From positions 87,837 through 151,836 of the forward strand of contig NZ_WWCP01000010.1 of NCBI RefSeq assembly GCF_009857505.1: DNA of 64,000 nt, in the 5' to 3' direction. This document shows, one piece after another, positions 63,869 to 64,000 of this stretch. The DNA is from Duganella lactea. GTDB taxonomy: Bacteria; Pseudomonadota; Gammaproteobacteria; Burkholderiales; Burkholderiaceae_D. The position numbers and the translations under genes are program-made. The number at the start of each line of letters is the position of its first letter. Position 1 is the stretch's first letter. The notes under the pieces are model-generated. The model was not told where the DNA came from. It was given only the letters and a program-made list of their open reading frames with translations, and did no database searches.

Positions 63869-64000
63869 AACCGGGGTGTCAGACCTCGTATATTGAATCT
63901 ACCGCGCCATCGCCGGATAATGTGGAGGTGGCAACGGTCAGGCAGGGTGACGCCGACCAGACTTTGGGTAGTTGAACCCGTGTGTCAGATAGGCGCCCTT
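63869..64000. other. Trailing non-coding end of window
   Basis: No open frame with coding character and no RNA or terminator was recognised in these last 132 bases. Confidence 0.5.

Overview
The window is about 64 kb of GC-rich bacterial chromosome. Gene content and protein style (several TonB-dependent receptors, two chemotaxis receptors, PqiABC, an Rnk homologue, plant-polysaccharide enzymes, purine and pyrimidine catabolism) suggest a betaproteobacterium of the Oxalobacteraceae type (Massilia, Duganella or a relative). That placement is inference from gene content, not from a marker gene. Almost every base is coding. No CRISPR array, insertion sequence or prophage was seen.

Layout. 1-6605: reductive pyrimidine catabolism operon (preT cut by the window edge, preA, an NCS1 permease, dihydropyrimidinase, N-carbamoyl amidohydrolase). 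6638-7999: TPR/glycosyltransferase-like protein. 7981-13307: urate/ureide block with a UraD-AllC fusion, a LysR regulator, membrane urate hydroxylase PuuD and a translationally coupled M20 peptidase. 13406-16891: pqiABC lipid-transport operon. 16912-17480: wrecked esterase gene. 17537-20454: LysR regulator divergent from a histidine phosphatase and an acyl-CoA dehydrogenase. 20666-23322: two-component pair. 23457-27310: unknown gene, LexA-controlled DNA polymerase II, and an isocitrate lyase/PEP mutase family enzyme. 27466-29197: GH9 glucanase behind a palindromic operator.

29218-33947: nickel/cobalt permease, a 25-bp operator-like dyad, a cobalamin riboswitch, a TonB-dependent receptor broken by one in-frame TAG, and a PepSY reductase-like protein. 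33982-37642: methyltransferase, DJ-1/PfpI protein, YqhD-type aldehyde reductase and a NemR-like TetR regulator with matching TAGAC-N5-GTCTA operators, then Rnk with a long leader. 38032-40297: DASS anion transporter and CPBP protease.

40498-52940 is the most distinctive region, a rhamnogalacturonan (pectin) utilisation locus. One arm (+ strand) is a large TonB receptor coupled to a double-domain CE12 acetylesterase. The other arm (- strand) is an AraC regulator followed by a Tat-exported PL26-type lyase, a GH43 enzyme and a second receptor, the last three joined by 1-base TGATG overlaps. A deleted Rpn-type nuclease remnant sits where the arms converge. 53109-56341: two convergent chemotaxis receptors. 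56535-59138: TetR regulator with operator-like palindromes, a zinc-free medium-chain dehydrogenase and an SDR. 59207-60058: cytochrome b561 and tRNA-Pro(CGG). 60233-63868: secreted unknown protein, TonB receptor and ArsC-family reductase.

Many genes overlap by 1-8 bases or start within 20 bases of the previous stop, so most blocks look like operons. The regulatory sites were read by eye and have not been tested by footprinting or comparative alignment.
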